The position numbers and the translations under genes were made by a program. This document shows, one piece after another, positions 14,555 to 26,285 of a DNA stretch of 64,000 bases. How positions within the stretch are numbered: position 1 is the stretch's first letter; each line of letters begins with the position of its first letter. The notes below the pieces were generated by a model. It was given only the letters and a program-made list of their open reading frames with translations. It did no database searches and had not been told where the DNA came from. The DNA comes from Lethocerus indicus (Eukaryota > Arthropoda > Insecta > Hemiptera > Belostomatidae), in the NCBI GenBank assembly GCA_019843655.1, contig JACDQD010000009.1, positions 25,472,161-25,536,160 of the forward strand, in the 5' to 3' direction.

Positions 14555-14598
14555 CGAGGAGAGAGAGTGTGAGAGGAGAGGAGAGAGAGAGAGAGAGA
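13978..14598. repeat. Degenerate (GA)n purine tract, about 620 bp
   Basis: Almost every base on the + strand is G or A, with recurrent GTGTGAGAG interruptions giving a loose longer-range periodicity. The long Ser/Leu-rich open frame on the minus strand is produced by the CT repeat and is not a gene. Confidence 0.95.
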
Positions 14599-15252
14599 AG
14601 GGCCTGGAATGGCTAATCGGGACGCCATATTGACGGTCAACGATTTAACAGGGAATTATTTTTAACAGTGTTAGTGCCGCTCATTAACTCAGAGAGATTG
14701 CATTAACTTCCACCGTCAATTACCGATTGCGTTATTGCACTCTCGGCACGTGCTGTCGCAATATTTCCCACAGTTTAAATGGGCCAAACACGGGGAATTT
14801 TTGTTTGATTACTATACAGAAAATATAGCTTTCAATTTAACCCGAGAAAATTGAATATTCTCATAGTGGGAATATTCCGAATATTAAGTTAAGCTGAAAC
14901 TAAATAACCCTAAACGTATAATTAGGCGTTTGCCATAAGTCCTGCCCTACATATTTCCCCCACCCCGTTGTCGGAATCTACAAACTGCAATAAACTATTA
15001 ATATGTGATCGACCTAAATGGTTGAAGAAAATCGACTTCTTGGTATTGGACAATTGGACTTTATGGGTTCCGGTCGTTCGAATATTTTATCTAATAAAAT
15101 TCTAATAAGATTTACCCTTCGAGTGATTACAAGAACAATTGAAAAAGGATATAACCGTAAGCAGGTTTTGTTGAACTTTAGAGTTTTTAATTGTAATTTT
15201 TTTTCCTCGGTATAACGCCGAATATACTACCTACTTGATTTTTAATATAATT

Positions 15253-15311
<59 letters not shown>

Positions 15312-16420
15312 GGTGTAATTTACCTAGCATATTAAAAAACCCAAAAGTCAAAATTAATTTAAACCGAAAGCATATTTTCGACATAAACTATTGGCCAAAC
15401 ATGTAGTATTTTCTGCTAAAAAAACATTCGATATACAAATATTGTACGATATAGCGCAATCTAAGTCATTAATGCAAATAAAATTCTGCTCTAATAATTA
15501 TTTTATTATATGCGAAGCCAATAATATAAAGCGTAAGGCGTCTAGGGCAAAATGAAGAGCGGGTTGTACAGCGTTATTTTATGACGCCTGTGTATCAAAT
15601 TAAACTGCATTAATTGCTGGCCAAGAGCAGTAGCGAGAGTATAAAATAACGTAATAATTAATTAATGAGTATTAATATTGTTTACCGGAAGAGCGGGCTG
15701 CGGATACATTCCCGTTGTCAGTGTATTTGTCGGGCCGAAATCTCGGCTATTGTTATATCGAATACATTATTTATTTATTCCAAATAACAGTCCGGAGTAG
15801 TGAAAAGGAATTGCTCACCGAAATGGTTGAAGACTTCTCTCAACTTGTCTCTCTGTCCGATTTCTGCAATCAACGTTCAAATATTCTCATATAAGTCTTT
15901 ATTTTATTTTTTTTTCTCAATCAAATATGAACAATTGAATAAAAAAAAAAAAAAATTTCTGTTTCAGAGAATTGACACAATAATTCGACTGAAAAAAATA
16001 TTTTTACGCCTACCTGTACAGAGAAATCTGTCCCTCGAATTGTCTAAAATAAAAATTAACCACCTCTTATAGTTTATATACTTTAGTAAATGTAGAAAAT
16101 AAATATTTCCAGAAGTAAAAAAAAAAAAAAATTTCGGTATGTTTCTATTGATCGGATGCCAAATAGTCGGTTTAACTTACAGTACATCGATCTGTACAAT
16201 TATATAAATTTAAATTCTTATTCAACCGAGAGGAAATCCAAATAATACGGAATTAATTAAAAACGCCCTTTTTTTTTTTTTTTTCCAACCCCATCGCCTT
16301 CGGGATAATTTTCTAAAACGATTATTCTATCGACCACATTTTATCAATTTTGAGAAAGGAGTAATTTTCACATCCCCTCAATACCAATTAACTAATTATA
16401 CGACGGTTGGAGATCATTTA
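14599..16420. other. AT-rich noncoding stretch with a (TA)n array
   Basis: Holds a (TA)n array at 15256-15308 and A or T runs near 15905, 15943, 16118 and 16269. No gene, RNA gene or recognised repeat was found. Confidence 0.45.
15256..15308. repeat. (TA)n microsatellite
   Basis: A continuous TA array of about 26 units. Confidence 0.95.
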
Positions 16421-16620
16421 TTAAGGTTTGGCAACTAATTAATTGCGGATTCTTCTAATCGCGCCCATTGCCTCGTCGGCATTTTTCGTTAGGCACGACG
16501 AATATTGAAGGGTGGGGGGGTGGGAGGGGAGTGTGTGCGATAAACATTTCATAATATACTTTGGTAGGTTTGAAGAAAAAAAAATACAAATACAGGCGAC
16601 GAAAAAGCCCACCCCCCAAC
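16421..16620 (+). mobile_element. Mariner-type terminal repeat, truncated element
   Basis: TTAAGGTTTGGCAACTAATT then AATTGCGGAT resembles the left end of the complete MITE at 28257-28474. The interior also matches that MITE (ATAAACATTTCATAATATAC, then TAGGTTTGAAG). No matching right end was found downstream, so this is a 3'-truncated copy. Confidence 0.6.
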
Positions 16621-16825
16621 CCCCACCGCGACGATTTAATTGCACAACTAAATCGTAACCGAATCGTGCCAAAAACCGTCTATTGTTGTGTTGAACTAAA
16701 TCGACAAACAAGTCTAGTGTTCCTGGTGGGAGCGTTACGCCCTTCCACCCCCGCCACCCCAACCCCCACGACTGTAGATTCTATTATTTATTTATTCTGC
16801 CATTTTATATTCGATTGTTCGTCCG

Positions 16826-16900
16826 CCCCTCCTCCTCCTCCTCCTCCTCCTCCTCCTCCTCCTCCTCCTCCTCCTCCTCCTCCTCCTCCTCCTCCTCCTC
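16826..16900. repeat. (TCC)n microsatellite, about 24 units
   Basis: A near-perfect CCT/TCC trinucleotide array. The proline run it would encode in one frame is not in a supported gene. Confidence 0.95.
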
Positions 16901-17510
16901 ATCCTACTTACTTGAGCATAAATGAGAATCGTCGTTTGAGCATGAGTTACAAGTAACAGCTGCAATAACAGCTGTCAACTGGGACGACTTAACTCCGGTT
17001 GTTCACAACCCCCACCCCCGTCCCACCCCCGTTCAACCCCCCCCATCAACATCACACGCCCATTAAATACAGTGATGTTGTACAAAACTGTAACGCCCTA
17101 CAATCTCCCTCCTCCACCCTCCTCCATTCCCACCATTCCCACCATTCCCGGACCTGTAACGAAAGGAGGAGCGGGGTTGGCGGTTGGGGGCTGGTCATTT
17201 TATTACCGGGTTCGGGAATTGAGTTGAACTCTCGACGGAGTTCAACTACCGGAACTCAGCGACGACATATGCCAAAAAAAAACCCCGTAGCAAGCGGAAA
17301 AATTATTATTATTTCTGTCTAGAAATTGGAAAATTATCTATTTATTATTCTAATTATTATTCTAAAAAAAAATGGGACAAAAATTGAGAAATACAACAAA
17401 ACGTATCCCTCCAATATATCTCCTAGTCGTATTTAAAATATTGACTTTTTTAATTCTACTGCAATTGATATCACGTGAAGTATTTGATATACTGGAGTAG
17501 ATATTTATTG

Positions 17511-17513
<3 letters not shown>
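16901..17513. other. C-rich then AT-rich noncoding stretch
   Basis: C/A-rich DNA (17005-17160) with CCATT and CCTCC motifs grades into AT-rich DNA. No gene recognised. Confidence 0.4.

Positions 17514-17574
<61 letters not shown>
17514..17574. repeat. (TA)n microsatellite, about 61 bp
   Basis: Continuous TA array directly abutting a GAGTGTCCC block that is related to the MITE end at 18590. Confidence 0.95.
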
Positions 17575-17577
<3 letters not shown>

Positions 17578-17815
17578 TGTCCCAAGATTTGAATTTTCCA
17601 CCGTTCTTGCAGTAAAGTAATGTTAAAAATTGTTATACCGGGTTCTAAATATTTCCAATTGAACGTATTAAACGTTTATTTAAAGTTTCGCTAATATATT
17701 CCACAGACATGAGCCCAATATAGACCAGTTATTATATTATTTCTTGAGACAACTGTGTCTAGTTTAAAAAAAAAAGTAATTTTTTAAGCTAAACCCCAAT
17801 ATCTAAATGTAATAC
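17575..17815 (+). repeat. Partial third copy of the large inverted-repeat sequence
   Basis: GTGTCCCAAGATTTGAATTT and CAGTAAAGT match 18590-18645. Then AAATATTTCCAATTG, TATATTCCACAGACA, CAATATAGACC and AAGCTAAACCCCAAT match 18050-18240 in the same orientation. It shows that the arm sequence of the 1.7-kb inverted repeat is itself a dispersed repeat. Confidence 0.7.
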
Positions 17816-17841
17816 AAAAGCGTCGTGATCGACCACCCTCC

Positions 17842-18492
17842 CAACCCCGTCCCGTAAATTAATGTCCTTAAAAACGTTTTCGCGATTCAAATTAATAATC
17901 GTTAAACGAGGTCCCGAATTGACCGGTAAAACCGGTCTATTTTCATGTGTGAATTTTGTCCGCATCGATTTAGACGCAAACGAATTTATTTAATCGACAC
18001 CAAAACGAAAGCCGAAAGTTTTTCGTGTCATTCGAAAAGTAGGATTCGTAAATATTTCCAATTGGATGTGTTAAACCTTTTATTTAAATTTTTTTGTAAT
18101 ATATTCCACGGACGGGAGCTCAATATAGACCGGTTATTGTACAGATTTTTCCGACTGCGTACATTGGGATTAACGAAAGTTGTGCTTTCGTTGTCTAATT
18201 TAAAAAAAAAATTGTAATTTTTTTTAAGCTGAACCCCAATCTTAATATCCAAATTATAATAGAAAAGGATGACGATTTTCTTAGTCAAAATCTCCATATT
18301 CCGTTTGAAATAGACACTTATAGTTTTAGATTTATTCTAGCAAACCCCCCCATCTAGTATTCTATAATATTTATATAATTCTCTTATTAGAAAACAATAT
18401 TAATTCCTATTATTCCAGGAAGTCCAGGAATTACTTAGATAAGGACATAAAATTTTCATACAACGCCTGTATATTATTACGAAAATTTATTA
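17842..18492 (+). repeat. Left arm of a 1.7-kb inverted repeat
   Basis: About 650 bp matching the reverse complement of 18872-19528 at high identity. Landmarks are GTAAATTAATGTCCTTAAAA, TTTTCATGTGTGAATTTT, GAAAGCCGAAAGTTTTTCGT, AGGATTCGTAAATATTTCC, AATATAGACCGGTTATTGTA, AAAAGGATGACGATTTTC and GGAAGTCCAGGAATT. No protein domain is recognisable in either arm. Confidence 0.9.
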
Positions 18493-18587
18493 TTTTTTAA
18501 GTCCAGAAATTGCGTCGATTGGGACCGGCTTCCGTTTGTATTTGACGATTAAAATTTTCATATAATACCCATATATATATATATATA

Positions 18588-18861
18588 AAGGGTGTCCCAA
18601 AATCAACGCAAGATTTGAATTTTCCACCAATTTTCTTTCAGTAAAGTCGGCAAAACCCATTAAAAAAAACCCATCCGACAGCCGAAATAAATCCATCCTC
18701 AACGTGTCACCGTTCGGTGCGGATTTTTGCCCGATCTGCTATCCAATACATAAATTCTATCCTGTGCACTTTACAATTGGAAATAATAACAATTTAAAGA
18801 AGAAAAACTGCGTTTTTTTTTTTTATGTAATTCAATACTCGCCCCTATTTTGGGACACCAT
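18588..18861. mobile_element. Small MITE-like element nested in the inverted-repeat spacer
   Basis: GGTGTCCCAAAAT near 18591 and its exact reverse complement ATTTTGGGACACC at 18847-18859 bound about 270 bp without a gene. TA-rich sequence flanks both ends. The GTGTCCCAAAAT terminus and the lack of coding capacity suggest a Tc1/mariner-type non-autonomous element. A short hairpin CACCG-TT-CGGTG lies near 18709-18720. Confidence 0.55.
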
Positions 18862-18871
18862 ATAATTCTTG

Positions 18872-19528
18872 GAATAAATTTTCGTAATAATAAACAGTCG
18901 TTGTATGAAAATTTTATGTCCTTATCGACGCAATTCCTGGACTTCCTGGAATAATAGGAATTAATATTGTTTTCTAATAAGAGAATTATATAAATATTAT
19001 AGAATACAAGATGTGGGGGGGGTGGGGTTGCTAGAATAAATCTAAAACTATAAGTGTCTATTTCAAACGGAATATGGAGATTTTGACTAAGAAAATCGTC
19101 ATCCTTTTCTATTATAATTTGGATATTAAGATTGGGTTCAGCTTAAAAAAATTACAATTTTTTTTTTAAACTAGATCAACGAAAGCACAACTTTCGTTAA
19201 TCCCGACGTACGCAGTCGGAAAAATCTGTACAATAACCGGTCTATATTGAGCTCCCGTCAGTTGAATATAATCCAAAAACTTTAAATAAAAAGTTTAACA
19301 CATCCAATTGGAAATATTTACGAATCCTACTTTTCGAATGACACGAAAAACTTTCGGCTTTCGTTTTGGTGTCGATTAAATAAATAAATTCGTCTAAATC
19401 GATGCGGGAAAAATTCACACATGAAAATAGGCCGTTTTTACGTCAATTCGGGACCTCGTTTAAGGCGTTAATTTAAATCGCTAAAACGATTTTAAGGACA
19501 TTAATTTACAGGATACAGGGTGGGGTTG
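18872..19528 (-). repeat. Right arm of the 1.7-kb inverted repeat
   Basis: Reverse-complement partner of 17842-18492, about 657 bp. It differs by scattered substitutions and small indels, for example a G run replacing a C run near 19015 and a shortened segment near 19260-19275. If transcribed through, the RNA would fold into a hairpin with a stem of about 650 bp and a loop of about 380 nt. Confidence 0.9.
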
Positions 19529-19786
19529 TTAATGGAACGGACCGTTTCGGACGTGCATAATTTCGGGCTGGAATTATTTTCAAAATAAACCGATAACAAA
19601 ATGGTCAAATTCAGCTCAGGGCACACACACACATATACATATACATATGTATATATTTATATATATATACATACATATGTATATGTATGTATATTAGTCG
19701 GTCGAGCGAACAACAAAATTGATCACCCCAAACCGAAGCCTTTCGTGCAATTGGCTTTATTTTCTAATACAATATTGAAATGAAAA

Positions 19787-19817
<31 letters not shown>

Positions 19818-22095
19818 CTCGCCCGAAATATATAATTCTTATAATTATTTTTCCTTTATTTTTTCACTCGGTTATACGACAAACCGGAGATAATGAACCG
19901 CTATAAATGCCAACTATTTGTCTCCGCTGCCAATTGAGATTTCGTTGCCATTTTCTGGCACGAAACAACGCCAACGAATTTCAGAAATATGACGAGATAA
20001 TACTCGAAATTCCGCGTAAATAATTTCCGAAATAAAATAACAACCGAGGGAGGGGGGGTGGGTTGTTTCAATCCGACTGTTAAACGGTCCGGTTTGGACG
20101 ATTCGCGAAATTTATAAATTGTAAATTGTCGTCCGCACTATTTATAGTGTGAAATTTCGAAAATTTCAGCCACGAAAGAAATGATCTGAAAATGAAATTC
20201 GGTTCGGTTCGACGCAAATTGAGGAAATTCCAATTGTTTTTCGAAACTCTCCAATAATTGCATTACTCTGATTATATAAATTGCTAATAGTTTATATTTG
20301 TGTATCCGATATTATTTATCTTGTTCTATAATAGATTATAATATCTAATCACTTGCTGCTGCGGTTTGTTCATTCTATTGATGATTCAAAAATCATCGTC
20401 GATCAACAAATTGAACGATAGAACAGATACAATACATACATCAATTATATACAATAAAAACAAGATTTGCCGTTTATTTACTCCGTAATTAATTTTATAT
20501 TCCCGACTTATTTATCCAACTTTTATGCACTTGACTTAAAACACTTCGAAAAATAAAATTGTCAACGAAACGTCGTCACGTTGTCCCAACGTGTTGAACA
20601 ACAATTCAATTAATTAGTGATAGTTCGGAATATAAAAATTGATTAATTTATTAATAAAAAAAAACCAAGAGACACGCCGCCATGCAAAATTGTCTAAAGT
20701 AAAATTCTAACAATGCACAATAAATATGCCGTTCGGTTGATAATAGGTCAAATTTTCGTGTATTCAATATATACACCATAGATTTTTGTATTGTATAATA
20801 TATTTTACGGTATATTTTATGATATATTCTGAGTGAGAAGTAGGAAAAAAATCGGTTTTTCAAAACGGTGTTTTGTTGAGGGTTCGGGCCGCCGGCCGCG
20901 GGGAATATTTTTTTTTAAATTTTTTTTTTATTTATACGAAAATTAAAACCTAAATCCGACTCAATTTTTAAAATTGATTTTCACCCCACCCCCCCCATTT
21001 AAATCAATCCAATACAGTTCTTCCAATATACGGTATCCGACCGAAATACTCGGATATCGTTCGTAATAAACGGAACAATTTCGGCCGAAATTAAATACAA
21101 CAGTTTCGCAGAATTAAATTTTATAGCGACGAATTTTATGACGGTTTATCGAAAGTGTCCGGACCGAAGAAAATATTATTAAATTCGCGGAGATTAAATC
21201 GAAACGGATTCAATTTGGCCTCTTCCGAAAATTATCATTACTTAAATATTTATCAGAAATGCAGTTAAAATAAACCATATTTTATTCTATGAGACGCGAG
21301 AGAATATTTTTTTTATAATTTAAAAAAAAAAAAAGTATCAATTTATCGGTTCTTCACCAGGGAAACGGAACTGAAAAAAATATTATATCTTGATCATTTA
21401 ACAAAATTCGGTTTAAATCCCTAATGTATATAATCGAGAAACCTCTCCTGTTTTGAGCACTTTTCATCCCTTTTTTCCTATCGTTCCCTATATATATTGT
21501 TTAATAATCGCGTTTAATTTAATCACGTTTAATTTAAACGAAGGCCGAACACCGCCGATACCCGGCTAGAAATATTCACTGTTGTATTTAAGTGTTATAT
21601 TTTATTACCTATCGGGCTCATAGATCGAGTCGATAACGATCAAATTGCACTCTTAATATTGTATCTGTAATATTGATAACCGCCCGTTATATAAGTTATA
21701 ATTGGTTAATTGTGATTACGGATTGAGCAAATTTTTATGTCGTTATCAGCGGATGGGATTCCCCCTGTTAATTAAACCCAGTTTTGTAATTTATCTTACG
21801 GGGAAAATGTATCAACCTCGTGTTTATAATTTAATAAAACGCCCGGGTGACAAAATTTAGACAATCAAATTGCAATTTACCGTCCGATATTATTAGTGAA
21901 TTTCTCTGTTTTAACGTCGCTCGTACCTTTGGGGACGTGGCGATTTTGAGGCAATACACGTTTTTGGGTAATAATTTCCGAGTCTGTCTGATAGGACTGG
22001 AAGGCGGGACCAGGTTTTGTATTTTGAACGGCCGGGGATGATTTTCACTGTCTTAACGAAGGCTCTATTGATATTAGGGTTGTCGGTTGACTGAC
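19529..22095. other. AT-rich DNA 3' of the Vsx exon, probably intron
   Basis: Contains mixed CA/TATG microsatellite at 19621-19695, (TA)n at 19787-19813 and several A or T runs. I found no exon coding for a homeodomain or CVC domain on the minus strand. Its position just after a good donor site (minus strand) makes it most likely the start of intron 1. Confidence 0.5.
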
Positions 22096-22517
22096 CTGAG
22101 GATGGATTGGTGTGTGCGTCCTGCGGCCTGGCCGGGTGCTGGTGGTGGTGTAGGAGGGCGGCGGCGGCTGTGGCCGTCGTCGACTGGGGGTGGTGGCCGG
22201 AGGCGGCGGCGGCGGCGGCGGCGGCCACGTGCTGCGGCAGGAAGGCGGCCGCCACCTGGGCGTTGAAATAGGCCATACGGCTGGCGTTCATCACCGACGA
22301 CATGTGGTGGTGGTGGTGCGAATGGTGGTGAGAGTGGTGGTGGGGCTGGTGTTGGTGATGGGGTTGGTGCGAGGCCGTCGGATGGCCGAGGGTGGCGGCG
22401 GCGGCGGCGGCGGCGGCCGCGGTGGCGGCTGCGGCTGCTGCGGCCGCGGCGGCCGCCGAAGACGTCTGTTGGGGCGGCGGCGGTGGAGGCGGCGGCGCTA
22501 CTCTTCCGCCCTGATAG

Positions 22518-22569
<52 letters not shown>

Positions 22570-22726
22570 TGTCCGAAGGTTCTGGGGCTGCTCCCAGCCC
22601 CAACAGCTCCTGTATAGCGAAGGGCGACCTTTGCGGCATCCTCGGCGACTGTGTCTTCTGTTGGCCGGCCAGGCTCGGGGCCGACACCCTCACCACTCCC
22701 CTATCTCCCTTGATATCACCATTCAT
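22096..22726 (-). CDS. Vsx: Vsx/CHX10-type homeobox protein, first coding exon (partial)
   Basis: Vsx proteins are paired-like homeodomain transcription factors of eye and nervous-system development; they act in the nucleus. This exon encodes the N-terminal 210 residues plus one base. Seen: SPFAIQELLGL at residues 34-44, matching the octapeptide-like motif of Vsx/CHX10; 16 Gln at 54-69; a Pro run at about 78-85; two Ala runs at about 91-113; a His-rich stretch at about 120-141; then MAYFNAQVAAAFLP, which I recall from insect Vsx proteins. The start is the first ATG in frame. The exon ends at CAG|GTCAGT (exon base 22096, intron phase 1); reading on gives only an unrelated tail. The homeodomain and CVC domain are missing, so they must lie in exons at lower coordinates or outside the window. 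The exon is strongly GC-rich against AT-rich surroundings. Which Vsx paralogue it is cannot be decided. Confidence 0.78.
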
Positions 22727-23065
22727 CGTGACCCCTCGTGGCCCACCCTGACATCATCTTGACGCGCTCTCCCGTCTCGTAGTGTACACCCCGAGGTTGT
22801 GGACGCGACTGGGGCTGCGGCGGGGCGGCTACCGGGGGGCGGCCGCTCCACTCGCCCCTCTCCGCCTCTCGGCCCCGCCTCCCCCCCCCAACCCTACCCA
22901 GCACACCCCACGACACGACGCTCCGCCCTTCCCGGCCACGCCCCCACACCCCTCCGATAAATGCCTCTAATAAACCTCCTCTAACCGGCAATTAGGGTGC
23001 CCGCCCCGCCACCGCCCCCACCTACCGCCCGCGCTATTATAAACACCGCGTACATTTATATACCG
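22727..23065 (-). promoter_or_regulatory. GC-rich 5' region and possible Vsx promoter
   Basis: GC-rich DNA continues about 310 bp upstream of the Vsx ATG. It then ends at a TATATAAATG-like TATA box on the minus strand (about 23054-23063), followed by GTTTATAATAG and GC boxes of the GGGGCGG type (about 22998-23025). A homeodomain-type core CTAATTG lies at about 22989-22996. No initiator could be fixed. These are composition and motif observations only; a 5' untranslated exon further upstream is equally possible. Confidence 0.35.
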
Positions 23066-24510
23066 GTACTTGGTAAATCCGTTTGAAAACCGTTAGATCA
23101 CCAACTTTAATCTATTAATTGAACCCGTTCCCATCGTCCGTGCTTAAGAAATCAGAAGGACACGAAAAAATTTACGTATTAGGCGATATTCGAAAATCTC
23201 GTTTCATTTTCACACAAATATTGTTGGCGGAATATTCCCCGCTCTCCGTTAATTTCGTTTCTTTCAATCGCCATATTTTGGGGCTGAATACGAGCGGAAT
23301 TTTAAAACGTTCGGAAACTCTACTTCTATTCAATATGCCGGTTAATGTTGAAACCGTAAGTGTCGGTAAAATATTCGTAAAAGAAATAATGTCGGCCGCA
23401 CGAAATTGTTAACAGGGTTCGATTTGTAATCAAATAAGGGTCCGTTATAATATTATAATAATCATGAAAGCGTTGCGGGACGAACGAATAGCTGAGAGTC
23501 AAGGCGCGGCTTGTTACATATCGAATTTTTTCCATATCCGATTTGGGATCAGGAAAAAAAAAAACCCTGTTGAGAGAATATTTAAATTTCCAAGTGAAAT
23601 ATCCAAGATATTCCTCAGAGTCGCAACATCCGTCCAAATTCCTACTGATTATAGAACTAAAGATATATTTTAAAAATTCCGACATATCTCGGACAGATAT
23701 CTTCAATTTCTTATATTCTGTACTTTTCGCTATATATATATATCTACTATTTAAAAAATTAGAGATTAATCCAGCCCTATATTTCATATATATAGAGGAG
23801 GTTTTATTGTGGTACAAATTAATATTGCAGTTGATATTGTCGAGGTAAGTAAGCGGGGGGTTGGGGGTGGTTTTCTATAGATTTATATTAATCATTCATT
23901 TCAGTTACTTTGTTATTAATTACTAGTGACTATGAACCGAATATTATCGAGTTTAATATCTGTTTTGGTAGGTCTAAAACGAGAATTGATGACGATTCCG
24001 TATATCGAATTCCAGAAAAGGAAAACCGGTTTTCAGTGAATCCATGAAAAAAAAACTGTACGGGACCGATCCATCTGGTACCGGCTGATGGGACCAATAA
24101 GGATATTGCATAAGGACATTGCAGCGTCCCCCGAGAAGGAGGTGGATTGTTTTAAAAGGTCAGCGGGAAGCTGAAGGGATAGGACGGCTCAAGGTGGCCC
24201 ATATACCTGTGGGAAATGCGAAACGTGAAACTGCTTCTTATTATATACACTTGAAAGCTTTCTTCGTAAATGCTTTTTTGTTCATCGTCGGTGTAGCGCG
24301 GATTAACGATAAGAGACAAGAGATATTGAAACCGGTGACATTTTCCAACCCCCCGCCCCCGGGCGGCCCTTGGAGGCCTTTTCTTGAAATTAATTCCGAA
24401 AATGTCGCCCATTTTTCTTATTACGCCGTTTTCTCCGACTGCAACGAATAATAAAATTACAAAATATGTCCACCACTTTACAACTAGGAACGTTATATCG
24501 TACAATATAT
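23066..24510. other. AT-rich DNA upstream of Vsx, no gene recognised
   Basis: A 163-codon minus-strand frame (23326-23817) and overlapping plus-strand frames occur in AT-rich sequence. The predicted peptide is rich in Tyr, Ile, Phe and Ser and shows no domain I recognise. I regard it as chance, not as a gene. Confidence 0.4.
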
Positions 24511-24716
24511 GGTGGTTCGTCGCTGGGGGTTCGGTCTTTTGCGGCCGTCCGCCGTCTTCAGTAGCGCTGCGCTACCCTCCCCTTTATCTGTCCCATCGCG
24601 TAATTATGTTAATAATCACTTAGTTGTCGGTGACAAACAGCCGAAGTGCACGACAGACAGCGCTACTGAAGACGGCGAGTGGCCGCAAAAGACCGAACCT
24701 CGGCGAGAGGAGACAT
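24511..24716. mobile_element. Foldback element, copy 2 (short)
   Basis: Arms GGTTCGGTCTTTTGCGGCCG then CGCCGTCTTCAGTAGCGC (about 24529-24566) and GCGCTACTGAAGACGGCG then GCAAAAGACCGAACC (24659-24699) are nearly perfect inverted complements. The spacer of about 90 bp is unrelated to the usual core. It lacks the CTAGACCGG segment in both arms. Confidence 0.85.
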
Positions 24717-25417
24717 GAAAATATTAAATGGCCAATTGACATTATCATCGACAATAAATCTATTTTCCCGTTTCTACGATAACAGATCGAATTAAATGAA
24801 TTTATTTTTCCAAACAATTCCTTCGAATACCTATAAAACTATATACAAAAATTGTTATTCCTAAACGTACCGAAAATATTACGAATATTCAACAATTCTG
24901 TTGCGATAATCGGGAAAAAAATGTACAATTAAAATCGGGACAACTTAAGCTAAACTATTCAGATTTTTCAAAATCATACTTTCGTTAATACGGACATAAT
25001 AATTAAGTATATATATACAAAAACTAATATCGTACAAATAAAAATTAAAACTATAGGTAAGACCTATTGAAAATTCAGAAAATTTAAAAATATTCGGAAT
25101 AATCCACCCCTCCCTCCACCCCCGTGTATAAGCGGATTTTTGCTGGAACGAAAAATATTTCACGAATTTTTTTTTATGTTTTACGTACGGTCATAAAAGT
25201 AAGTTATTATGACACAATGTTAAGGTCGTAATGTACATAATATGTTAGGACAAATTCACCTTATTTTCGGTATTGTCTTTTATCATCATTATTATTATTA
25301 TTATGATAATTATTATATTATTGATAATTATTATTAGGTATTATCGTTTAATTTCGCCGTCTCTTTTATTTCTACTATAAAACCCCGTAGCTGTTCTAAA
25401 CTAAAATCTCTCCCTCT

Positions 25418-25469
<52 letters not shown>

Positions 25470-25729
25470 TAAGAGACAAGGGCTTAGTGAGCCACTTGGT
25501 GTTCTAGTGCTCGGCACTAGCACTATTAGCCGGCCGAAACCGCCTTTCCCACTCTTATCGCCCTAAAAAAAAAACATCCCCGTTCTCCCTCCATTCTTCC
25601 AATTTGTCTTGGAACTCCTCCCACTTCTCGTTTCAACTCTACCGTTTATTATACTAGTGCTACCAGGGGCTTTAGTTATACGACAACAATTAACAATTAA
25701 TTGAGAAAACTTCCATACTGTAGACCAGG
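24717..25729. other. AT-rich noncoding stretch with TTA and TA arrays
   Basis: Contains ATT-rich DNA at 25283-25340 and a (TA)n array at 25422-25467. A hairpin-like GAGCCACTT...GTGCTCGGCACTAGCAC segment lies near 25490-25521. No gene seen. Confidence 0.4.
25422..25467. repeat. (TA)n microsatellite
   Basis: Continuous TA array of about 23 units. Confidence 0.95.
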
Positions 25730-26285
25730 ATTTTATTTCGCCATTATATAAAATCAAATTTTGAATAGATTTTACCCGCGTTTGTGTATTTATAACAGAC
25801 TTATAACAGAAAAAAAGTAAAATAAGTACAGCTTTTAAACTGACACAAATATGTAGAGATAAAAACTGGACGCTGTGGGCCACGTGTCGCATTAAAATTG
25901 GAACAAAATTGAATTTTGATTTCGGGGAGAAATTCATTTTATTTTCGACGAAAATTCTGTCATTCTGTCGAGAGACGGTTTTCCGTCGAAAAATTTTTAA
26001 AATGTAATAATAATTTTTACAGCTCGCCTACAATCCCAGCTAGTTGTGCTACGCAGAATATTTTCCATTTTAAATTCAACTTATCGCCCTTGTGTTAATT
26101 TCACCAATCCCGCTGAAACCACCCCCCTATTCGACTGTTAAATAATCCGATATTTCGTACATTTTACACTTTTAGAATTTGACACTTTCGTTCAATATTC
26201 GACGCGTTTAAATTGCGCTGAAATTGAACTGTCACATTTGTGTCACACGTTGGGCCGTGTGACATATATGTCACTGGTTGATAAA
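25730..26285 (+). repeat. Family H dispersed repeat, third copy
   Basis: Collinear with 11447-11930: TTTCGCCATTATATAAAATC, GTGTATTTATAACAG, AAGTAAAATAAGTA, AAATGTAATAATAATTTTTA, CCAATCCCGCTGAAAC, TTCGTACATTTTACACTTTT, GTCACACGTTGGGCC and GACATATATGTCAC. It is longer by about 70 bp because of an insertion around 25890-25980. Divergence is high, so the family is old. Confidence 0.82.

Noticed and set aside
13969..14640. 223-codon Ser/Leu-rich minus-strand frame
   Set aside because: Translation of a GA/CT tract; no non-repeat residues of note.
22190..22762. 190-codon plus-strand frame across the Vsx exon
   Set aside because: Antisense shadow of the Ala, His and Gln repeats in Vsx; it shows no motif of its own.
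23326..23817. 163-codon minus-strand open frame upstream of Vsx
   Set aside because: AT-rich sequence with Tyr/Ile/Phe/Ser-rich translation, no domain, and opposing frames over the same DNA. Transcript data could reverse this.
24085..24110. CTGATGG considered as a hammerhead ribozyme core
   Set aside because: The required CTGATGA and GAAA pairing with three stems is not present.
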